From: Oscillospiraceae bacterium
GTDB taxonomy: Bacteria; Bacillota_A; Clostridia; Oscillospirales; Oscillospiraceae
Direction of reading: 5' to 3'
DNA: 8,090 nt
Assembly: GCA_017396725.1 (NCBI GenBank)
Contig: JAFQLA010000028.1
Span: 1-8,090, forward strand
Shown here: positions 1 through 4,716 of the stretch, piece by piece
Numbering within the stretch: the stretch's first letter is position 1
Layout of the letters: each line of letters begins with the position of its first letter
Notes under the pieces: model-generated
Seen by the model: the letters and a program-made list of their open reading frames with translations, nothing else
The model's database searches: none
What the model was told of the DNA's origin: nothing
Program-made: the position numbers and the translations under genes

Positions 1-713
1 GGAACACCGATCTTGGGCAGACCGATCAGCAGGGGCACACCGATGAGCATAGCGGCAGCGGAGAACATGGTGCGTTCAATGGGAGCCAGAGTTGCCAGCA
101 TCTTCCAAACGTCTGCGGGAGTAGCAAATACGTAGAAGTTTACAACGCCGCTGAGAACGGACATGATGATCATACCGCCTGCGGAGCAAACGAATACGGC
201 GATAGCCTTGAGGATGATGTTCTTGCTGAGCAGGAAGCGCTTAGCGAAGAAGATGCCGAGGACAACGCAAACGAGACCGTAGCCGCCGAAGATGAATGCA
301 TAGATGGGAGCAGCCTGGCCGATGGGATGGGTGAACCAGCCGATGAATGCCAGAGCGGTGAGGCCCAGAGCCACGAAGGGACGAACCTTGCCCTTGGAAC
401 CCTTGCCGAAGCCGAATGCCAGGCAGCCGGAGATCACGGGGGTGATAACGTCAAGCAGCCAGGTGAACATGCCTGCCCATGCAGCAGAGGGCTCGATGAG
501 GTAGCCGATGAACTGGCCGATACCGCCGCACAGACCGCCTGCGATGGGGCCGAAGAAGACACCGGTCAGGGGCAGCAGAACTGCGCTGACGGACATGGTG
601 CCGCCGATACCGAACAGGGGAATGCCGGGGAGGAAGTGGGAAGCTGCGATGAGAGCTGCCCAAACTGCGATGATAGAAGGATGGACTTCGCCAAATACGC
701 TCTTTTTCTTCAT
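1..713 (-). CDS. ECF transporter S component (3' end outside window)
   Basis: This is a very hydrophobic membrane protein, the likely substrate-binding S component of an energy-coupling factor (ECF) vitamin or micronutrient importer. It would work with an EcfA/EcfA'/EcfT module encoded elsewhere. The visible 237 codons start at the ATG on 713-711 and run open to the left edge, so the C-terminus is missing. A good AAGGAGAG ribosome site lies about 7 nt upstream of the ATG. After a short charged start (MKKKSVFGEVHPS) come about six hydrophobic stretches: roughly residues 14-30, 41-60, 78-103, 112-128, 136-157 and 168-195. The first has overlapping small-residue AxxxA spacings (A16/A20/A24), the pattern S components use to dock on EcfT. 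Gly-rich segments (GGLCGGIGQFIGY, residues 59-71) fit the fold. The substrate cannot be read from sequence. The gene is 28 nt downstream of the deacetylase gene and probably cotranscribed. Its alanine codons are almost all GCA/GCT with no GCG seen, unlike the chaperone genes, which suggests strong expression. Confidence 0.8.
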   Translation of the reverse strand, partial: MKKKSVFGEVHPSIIAVWAALIAASHFLPGIPLFGIGGTMSVSAVLLPLTGVFFGPIAGGLCGGIGQFIGYLIEPSAAWAGMFTWLLDVITPVISGCLAFGFGKGSKGKVRPFVALGLTALAFIGWFTHPIGQAAPIYAFIFGGYGLVCVVLGIFFAKRFLLSKNIILKAIAVFVCSAGGMIIMSVLSGVVNFYVFATPADVWKMLATLAPIERTMFSAAAMLIGVPLLIGLPKIGV

Positions 714-741
714 TGTAACTCTCTCCTTGATTTTAATTTTT

Positions 742-1329
742 TCACTGAATGATGCCCTTGCGGGTCAATTCAGATACTTTCTTGAAGGTGTAGCCCATTT
801 CCTTGAGGGCGGGGATGATGATATCCAGCGCTTCGGGGTTGTAGGGATACTTGTCATGGAAGGTGATGATGTTTTCGCCTTCGTTCATGTTGGTGATGAC
901 GCGCTCGGCAATAGCCTCTGCGTTGGGGCCTGCCCAGTCGTAAACGGGGATGTTATAGCTCCAGATCACGATGTGGTAGCCCATTTCCAGCAGCATGGCG
1001 GCGAGATCGTGGTTGATCTGGCCTGCGGGGGGGCGCACCAGCTTGGTCTCCACGCCGATGAGTTCTCTCAAAAGCTTATCGGTCTTGAGGATCTCTTCGC
1101 GGGCCTCTTCCAGAGGGATCTGATCCAGCATGGGGTGAGAATAGCTATGGTTGCCGATATCGTGGCCGGCTTCCTTTACCTTCAGGGCCGTTTCGGGGTC
1201 TTTTTCAAGACGGTGGCCTTCCATGAAGAAGCTGCCCTTGATGCCGTGGCGTTCCAGAACTTCCAGCATGTTCAGCGTGCCGGGTGCGTTGGGCGCGCCG
1301 TCAAAAGTGAGTGCAACGATCTTACTCAT
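742..1329 (-). CDS. NodB-fold polysaccharide deacetylase-like protein, cytoplasmic, atypical metal site
   Basis: This 195-residue protein consists of little more than one NodB-homology (carbohydrate esterase 4-like) domain, a family that hydrolyses N-acetyl or other amide bonds using a metal. Motif 1 is T8-F9-D10-G11-A12-P13 instead of TFDDGP: the catalytic-base Asp position is kept, but the second Asp, normally a metal ligand, is Gly. Motif 2 is intact (H61-S-Y-S-H65). Motif 3 is R99-P-P-A-G103. W123 and D131-W132 fit motif 4, and H158 in IITFHD fits motif 5. There is no signal peptide or membrane segment, so it should act in the cytoplasm on a small substrate rather than on wall polymer. 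The start at 1329 is chosen because AAGGAGG lies 4 nt upstream and the domain begins at residue 4; an in-frame ATG at 1398 would add 23 residues encoded within the leader hairpin and lacks a ribosome site. It is the first gene of a likely operon with the ECF S component. The family is secure, the substrate and activity are not. Confidence 0.88.
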   Translation of the reverse strand: MSKIVALTFDGAPNAPGTLNMLEVLERHGIKGSFFMEGHRLEKDPETALKVKEAGHDIGNHSYSHPMLDQIPLEEAREEILKTDKLLRELIGVETKLVRPPAGQINHDLAAMLLEMGYHIVIWSYNIPVYDWAGPNAEAIAERVITNMNEGENIITFHDKYPYNPEALDIIIPALKEMGYTFKKVSELTRKGIIQ

Positions 1330-1460
1330 AATTCCTCCTTCTTTTTTTGTTGGCAAGGGACGGAGGATGAAAAAGGGGGATTTTTGCGCTATACGCAAAA
1401 CCCGCCATATCGCGCCCCTTGATTATGGATGAAATTGGTGAAAACCACCAAACTCGTCTT
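1330..1460 (-). promoter_or_regulatory. Structured 5' leader of the deacetylase-ECF operon
   Basis: About 130 nt separate the predicted transcription start (near 1461) from the deacetylase ATG. In the transcript the leader first forms a perfect 6-bp stem (1435-1440 with 1446-1451, loop of 5). It then forms a 7-bp stem TTTTGCG/CGCAAAA (1382-1388 with 1394-1400), extended past a 2-nt bulge by GGG/CCC (1377-1379 with 1401-1403) and followed by CC and five U residues (1374-1370). That second hairpin looks like a weak intrinsic terminator. Its 3' side can alternatively pair over a distance, AAGGGG at 1373-1378 with CCCCTT at 1415-1420. This could be an attenuator or an unrecognised riboswitch; no known riboswitch class was recognised. 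Pairing is by eye only. Confidence 0.4.
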
Positions 1461-1467
1461 AACCATA

Positions 1468-1496
1468 TAATTACCACTTTCAGTTGCGTTTGTCAA
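1468..1496 (-). promoter_or_regulatory. Predicted promoter of the deacetylase-ECF operon
   Basis: On the minus strand an exact TTGACA (1496-1491) is followed after 17 bp by TAATTA (1473-1468). The -10 is preceded by TGG, an extended -10 element. AATTAT at 18-bp spacing is an alternative -10. The -35 lies inside one copy of the 16-bp repeat described separately, so a protein bound there would block RNA polymerase. Confidence 0.55.
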
Positions 1497-1497
1497 C
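1482..1497. repeat. 16-bp operator-like repeat, copy 1 (over the -35)
   Basis: The plus strand reads AGTTGCGTTTGTCAAC, matching the consensus RGTTGCRTTTGTNAAC shared with two inverted copies at 1578-1593 and 1598-1613. Its TGTCAA is the complement of the -35 TTGACA of the deacetylase promoter. The position suggests a repressor site. Confidence 0.55.
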
Positions 1498-1531
1498 AAA
1501 AATCGACGGTTTTTGAAAATTTGTAAACCTG

Positions 1532-1549
1532 CACAAAGCGCAATTTGTG
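1532..1549. repeat. Short inverted repeat CACAAA-N6-TTTGTG
   Basis: A perfect 6-bp inverted repeat (1532-1537 and 1544-1549) lies between copies 1 and 2 of the 16-bp motif. A second one, ATAATT-N5-AATTAT, lies at 1559-1575. Either could be a dimeric regulator site or chance in AT-rich spacer. Confidence 0.3.
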
Positions 1550-1577
1550 AATTGTCAGATAATTAACGGAATTATTG

Positions 1578-1593
1578 GTTTACAAACGCAACC
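1578..1593. repeat. 16-bp operator-like repeat, copy 2 (inverted)
   Basis: The plus strand reads GTTTACAAACGCAACC, whose complement GGTTGCGTTTGTAAAC fits the RGTTGCRTTTGTNAAC consensus. It starts exactly 20 bp from copy 3, two helical turns, so the two sites lie on the same DNA face. It is about 80-100 bp upstream of the predicted deacetylase promoter. Confidence 0.55.
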
Positions 1594-1597
1594 AAAA

Positions 1598-1613
1598 GTT
1601 AACAAATGCAACC
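1598..1613. repeat. 16-bp operator-like repeat, copy 3 (inverted)
   Basis: The plus strand reads GTTAACAAATGCAACC, whose complement GGTTGCATTTGTTAAC fits the same consensus. It is in tandem with copy 2 and opposite in orientation to copy 1. The spacer between the Lrp terminator and this copy shows nothing else. Confidence 0.55.
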
Positions 1614-1641
1614 TTTGCTGCCGCGGGAAGAGAGAAAACAA

Positions 1642-1675
1642 AAAACCGAAGTGTGCACAGGCACACTTCGGTTTT
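1642..1675 (-). terminator. Rho-independent terminator after the Lrp-family gene
   Basis: A perfect 15-bp stem (1642-1656 with 1661-1675) with a 4-nt loop begins 8 nt after the Lrp stop. On the minus strand it continues into TTGTTTTC, giving a strong U-rich tail. It separates the regulator from the deacetylase operon, which therefore needs its own promoter. Confidence 0.93.
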
Positions 1676-1683
1676 GACAGCGA

Positions 1684-2199
1684 TTATTCTACAGGGGCCA
1701 CAGCGCCTTCTGCCCCCTCGGCGGGCTGCTGGAAGTTAAAGTTCCAGTCGAGGTTGGATTTGGAGGCGAGGATGGCGTGGGTCTTGATCTCGTGGAGACC
1801 GGGCAGGCGGCTGAGCACCCGCATCAGGAACTCGTTGAGCTTGGTGTTGTCAGCGAAGTAGGCAAAAGCAAAGAGGGTGAGATCTCCGGTCATGTAAATT
1901 TCACCGATCTCCGACTGCTTGGAAAGCTCGTCCATGATCTGCTGGGTGTGGGCGGGCATGGTGGTGAGCTCAAAAAGGGTGGTGATATCCCGCTTGACGC
2001 GGCGGGGATTGATGTACACCGTGAAGCGCTCGATCACGCCCTTTTCGATAAGGGCGTTGACGCGCTTGGTGATGGCGGCGCGGGAAAGATTCAGCTGGCG
2101 GCCCAATTCGGCATAGGGGGTCTTGCTGTCTTCCATCAGCAGCTGCAAAAGCTGCATGTCGGTCTGATCAAGATGAATATTTTCCACGAAATCTGCCAT
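1684..2199 (-). CDS. Lrp/AsnC-family transcriptional regulator
   Basis: This 171-residue DNA-binding regulator belongs to the leucine-responsive/asparagine family, whose members form dimers to octamers and respond to amino acids or related small molecules. Residues 10-58 form the AsnC-type winged helix-turn-helix (LDQTDMQLLQLLMEDSKTPY, then AELGRQLNLSRAAITKRVNAL and IEKGVIERF). Residues about 70-148 form the RAM/effector domain, with the typical MTGDLTLFAFAYF core and the KTHAIL strand near its end. The last 15 residues (QQPAEGAEGAVAPVE) are an acidic, Ala/Gly/Pro-rich tail beyond the usual family end. The ATG at 2199 has a GGGAG site 6-7 nt upstream and gives a full-length N-terminus. The gene has its own promoter and a strong terminator. 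It lies directly upstream of the deacetylase operon and its repeated operator-like motif, so it is a candidate regulator of that operon. The effector is unknown. Confidence 0.93.
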   Translation of the reverse strand: MADFVENIHLDQTDMQLLQLLMEDSKTPYAELGRQLNLSRAAITKRVNALIEKGVIERFTVYINPRRVKRDITTLFELTTMPAHTQQIMDELSKQSEIGEIYMTGDLTLFAFAYFADNTKLNEFLMRVLSRLPGLHEIKTHAILASKSNLDWNFNFQQPAEGAEGAVAPVE

Positions 2200-2257
2200 A
2201 TAGCACTCCCAACGCGCCGTTGTGTCCGGCGGAATTTATGCGAGGGTTTCTATTGTT

Positions 2258-2286
2258 AAATTACCATAATGGGGTGTGATTGTCAA
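2258..2286 (-). promoter_or_regulatory. Predicted promoter of the Lrp-family gene
   Basis: The minus strand has an exact TTGACA (2286-2281), a 17-bp spacer ending in TGG, and TAATTT as -10 (2263-2258), the same architecture as the deacetylase promoter. The start would fall near 2251, leaving a leader of about 50 nt. That leader contains a small CGCCG-N7-CGGCG hairpin (2215-2231) just before the ribosome site. The GTTGACAA sequence over the -35 also matches part of the 16-bp repeat, so autoregulation is possible. Confidence 0.55.
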
Positions 2287-2306
2287 CGCGGTCTGTATGG
2301 GGCGGC

Positions 2307-2942
2307 TCAGGGCCGATACCACATGGCGGGGCGGACGCCCACATCCTGCGCGTTGACAACGGCGTCGCACTGCGAGGCGGCGGTGCGGCTCCAGTCGGGA
2401 TTATATACGCAGCGCATATACACGGAGAAAGCGGAGGAACCGTAGCTGCGCAGCCACCACGCGCCGCCTTCAAGCAGAAGGGAGGATTTCTCCGCCGCTT
2501 CATAACGGGCAAGAGCGTGAGGGGTGCGCCGGGCGCGGAAGAAGGCTTTGCCGGTAAGGTATTCCTTCGCCTCGTCCTCGGTGAGGATGAAAAGGCGGTC
2601 TTCCGATTCCTTTTTGCCGGGGAAATGACTGTAAAGGGAGCGGAAGTCAGTGGGGGAGATCAGGGTGCAGGTGGGGATATGGGTGGCCTCCTCGGCGGTG
2701 AAGGCAGCGGTGAAAAAGTCGCCGTTGAGCCAAAGGCGCAGGTCGCAATTGATCCAGCTGGCGGTATAGGCGCCCTCTGTGAAATCCCCCTCGCCCACGG
2801 GGCCATCCACGCTGTGGAAGGGGCGGTATTCCAGAATGTCGCGGCTGAGGAGCAGGAAGCTATCCTCCTTCTCCGCGATGGCGATCCAATGGATGGGTTC
2901 ATCGGCATAGCGGCCGAGGGTCAAAGTGTCACCGAGCTTCAT
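2307..2942 (-). CDS. DUF6273-like domain protein
   Basis: This 211-residue soluble protein has no signal peptide or membrane segment. It resembles the DUF6273 family common in Clostridia, recognised here by its pattern of motifs: W71-L-N-G-D-F-F after a Trp/Asn-rich stretch (residues 63-77), the central RLFILTEDEAKEYL (116-129), ARRTPHALAR (137-146), W162-W-L-R-S (162-166) and the C-terminal G202-V-R-P-A-M-W208. The WWLRS and RPAxW pair recalls formylglycine-enzyme/C-type-lectin-like folds used in binding or display, but no catalytic residues can be assigned. The function is unknown. The ATG at 2942 has AAAGGAGG 8 nt upstream. The gene is separated from the chaperone operon by a terminator and has a likely promoter of its own. 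No terminator is visible after its stop, so transcripts may read into the Lrp gene 107 nt downstream. An internal ATG is not needed to explain the fold. Confidence 0.8.
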   Translation of the reverse strand: MKLGDTLTLGRYADEPIHWIAIAEKEDSFLLLSRDILEYRPFHSVDGPVGEGDFTEGAYTASWINCDLRLWLNGDFFTAAFTAEEATHIPTCTLISPTDFRSLYSHFPGKKESEDRLFILTEDEAKEYLTGKAFFRARRTPHALARYEAAEKSSLLLEGGAWWLRSYGSSAFSVYMRCVYNPDWSRTAASQCDAVVNAQDVGVRPAMWYRP

Positions 2943-2971
2943 AAGGCATCCCTCCTTTGAGAACTGATTGT

Positions 2972-3001
2972 ATCATAGCACAGTTGTGTAAAAAAGGACA
3001 A
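2972..3001 (-). promoter_or_regulatory. Predicted promoter of the DUF6273-like gene
   Basis: The minus strand has TATGAT (2977-2972) preceded by TGC, an extended -10. TTGTCC (3001-2996) lies 18 bp upstream as a partial -35 and falls inside the 3' arm of the chaperone operon terminator. TACAAT five bases further on is an alternative -10. Confidence 0.4.
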
Positions 3002-3024
3002 CCGCTTTTTGCGGTTGTCCTTTT
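2992..3024 (-). terminator. Rho-independent terminator of the chaperone operon
   Basis: The stem AAAAGGACAACCGC pairs perfectly with its complement (2992-3005 with 3011-3024) around a 5-nt loop. It begins two bases after the Hsp70 stop codon. On the minus strand it ends in a run of T residues. The A/T flanks are symmetric, so it could also work in the other direction. Confidence 0.94.
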
Positions 3025-3026
3025 GC

Positions 3027-4715
3027 TCAGTTCAAATCGTATTCCAGGCTATCCAGCAGGTGGGTGAGACGCTTGCGGGCCTTTTCGATCTCGGTGCGGT
3101 CCTGTCGGGAGAGCACCTGCTCGAATTCCATAATGGCTTTATCGATGGCGCCGCGCTGAGAGGGTAGCTCTTCATAGAGCCGCTCGCCCCGCAGAAGCTG
3201 CAGCCGGTTGGCCTCCTCATCACGGGGGCGCTGCTTGAGATACTGCAGCTTTTCCAGCCGCGCGGCGGCCTCTTCCTCGCTGAGGCGGTTTTGCTCGTTC
3301 TGGATCACGGTCTTGCGGCGCACGCCCGTGGAGCAGACGCAGATCTCCACCTCCAAAAGGGAATTGACATCGTAGGTATAGGTGATATCCACCGCCTCTT
3401 TCCCCTTGGGGCCCGCGGGCACGGGGACGGAGATCTCGCCCAGCAGCAGATTGTGATAGGCCATGCGGCTTTCGCCCTGCAGGATCTTCACATTCACACG
3501 GGTCTGATTATCGTGGGCGGTATACACCGTCTGGGTACGGCTGACGGGGATGACGGTATTGCGCTCGATGATGGGCAGATAATGGCCGTTTTCCTCGAAG
3601 AGGCCGTTGCTGACCACGATCTCGGTGCCCAGCGTATAGGGGCACACATCCGTCAGCACCACCTCGCGGATCTCCTTATCACGGGCCTTCATGCCGCATT
3701 GCAGCGCGGCGCCCAGCGCCACGGATTCATCCGGATCTACCAGCATGCCGGGAATGCGGCTGAAAAGGCGGCTCACAAAGCGGCGGATCACCGGCAGACG
3801 GGTGGCGCCGCCTACCAGTACGATCTCATCAATATCGCTGAGGCTGACGCCCGCGTCCCGCAGGCTGCGTTCAATGGGGCGGCGCAGTTTTTCCAAAAGC
3901 GGCGCGCAGGCCTTTTCGTATTCCTCCAGCGTCAGGCGCATGGAAAAGCTCTGGCCGTCAACGGTGCAGGTCATGGTGATCTCGTTCTGGCGGGAAAAGG
4001 CGCACTTGCACGCCTCCGCCGTCTTATAGACTTCGCTCATGGTGCGAAGATCCAGCGATTCGGGGGCAACGGCGGCTTTTTCCAGATACATGGCGCAGAG
4101 AAGATCGGTGAAATCCTCGCCGCCGATGAAATTGTCGCCTGCGATGGCGTGGACTTCCATAATGGAGCCGTAAAGCTCCAGGATGGAAACATCGAAGGTG
4201 CCGCCGCCTAAGTCGAAAACAAGATAGCGGGCGTCCTCGCCGGTTCTGCCCATGCCGCAGGCAATGGCGGCGGCGGTGGGTTCGTTGATGATGCGGCTCA
4301 CCTGCAGGCCCGCCAGCTCGCCGGCCCGCTTGGTAGCCTTGCGCTGAAGATCGTTGAAATAGGCGGGCACGCTGATGATGGCCTCGGTGACTTCCTCGCC
4401 CAGCCATGCCTCCGCGTCCTCTTTCAGGCTGCGCAGCACCAGCGCGGAGAGCTCTTCGGCGCGGAAGGTCTTGCCGCTGAGGGTGTATTCCTTGTCGGTG
4501 CCCATGCTGCGTTTGAAGACTTTGGCAGTTTCCAGCGGGTGGAGAATGCCCCGCTCCTTGGCGGTCTCGCCTACATACACGGTGCCCTCGGCATCCACGC
4601 TGACCACCGAAGGTGTCAGACGCTGAGAAAGACGGTTGGGAATGATCTCAGCCTTGCCGTCACGAAAACAGGCAACGAGGCTGTTGGTGGTTCCCAGATC
4701 AATGCCGATCATCAT
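3027..4715 (-). CDS. hscC: HscC-like Hsp70 molecular chaperone
   Basis: This 562-residue ATP-dependent chaperone has the actin-like ATPase core. It shows phosphate 1 G4-I-D-L-G-T-T-N-S12, the catalytic-lysine region with K68 (VFKRSMG), VPAYFND (116-122), INEPTAAA (143-150), phosphate 2 DLGGGTFDVS (168-177), adenosine motif VLVGGATRLP (299-308) and DPDESVALGAA (327-337). The interdomain linker reads VVLTDVCPYTLG (352-363), the form I associate with HscC rather than the DVTPLSLG form of DnaK. The substrate-binding beta domain follows (about 365-475), then a short charged helical lid. At 562 residues it matches HscC length and is shorter than DnaK (about 640), lacking the long C-terminal tail. 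It is therefore a specialised Hsp70, not the housekeeping DnaK, which normally sits with grpE and dnaJ. Its ATG is one base after the stop of the upstream J/TPR gene (TGATATG), so translation is probably coupled. An AAAGGGA site is 7 nt upstream. MM at the start leaves two possible initiators. Confidence 0.92.
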   Translation of the reverse strand: MMIGIDLGTTNSLVACFRDGKAEIIPNRLSQRLTPSVVSVDAEGTVYVGETAKERGILHPLETAKVFKRSMGTDKEYTLSGKTFRAEELSALVLRSLKEDAEAWLGEEVTEAIISVPAYFNDLQRKATKRAGELAGLQVSRIINEPTAAAIACGMGRTGEDARYLVFDLGGGTFDVSILELYGSIMEVHAIAGDNFIGGEDFTDLLCAMYLEKAAVAPESLDLRTMSEVYKTAEACKCAFSRQNEITMTCTVDGQSFSMRLTLEEYEKACAPLLEKLRRPIERSLRDAGVSLSDIDEIVLVGGATRLPVIRRFVSRLFSRIPGMLVDPDESVALGAALQCGMKARDKEIREVVLTDVCPYTLGTEIVVSNGLFEENGHYLPIIERNTVIPVSRTQTVYTAHDNQTRVNVKILQGESRMAYHNLLLGEISVPVPAGPKGKEAVDITYTYDVNSLLEVEICVCSTGVRRKTVIQNEQNRLSEEEAAARLEKLQYLKQRPRDEEANRLQLLRGERLYEELPSQRGAIDKAIMEFEQVLSRQDRTEIEKARKRLTHLLDSLEYDLN

Positions 4716-4716
4716 A

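Noticed and set aside
1330..1398. N-terminal extension of the deacetylase to an ATG at 1398
   Set aside because: The AAGGAGG ribosome site lies directly before 1329, the added residues look random, and the earlier ATG is inside a leader hairpin.
1521..1585. BirA-type biotin operator
   Set aside because: TTGTAAACC (1521-1529) and GGTTTACAA (1577-1585) resemble the biotin-repressor half-sites I recall, but they are 47 bp apart instead of about 14-16. The repeated motif extends beyond them, and no biotin gene is visible.
1330..1683. CRISPR array or known riboswitch in the intergenic region
   Set aside because: There are only three repeat copies in mixed orientation with unequal spacing, and no conserved core of TPP, FMN, cobalamin or other familiar riboswitches could be recognised.
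3291..4211. A 306-codon plus-strand open frame opposite the Hsp70 gene
   Set aside because: Long antisense frames opposite Hsp70 genes are a known artefact. The translation is His/Ala/Gly-rich without recognisable motifs, while the minus strand carries every Hsp70 signature.
3027..4715. Housekeeping DnaK
   Set aside because: The protein is about 80 residues shorter than DnaK, has an HscC-like linker, lacks the DnaK C-terminal tail, and is not next to grpE, dnaJ or hrcA.
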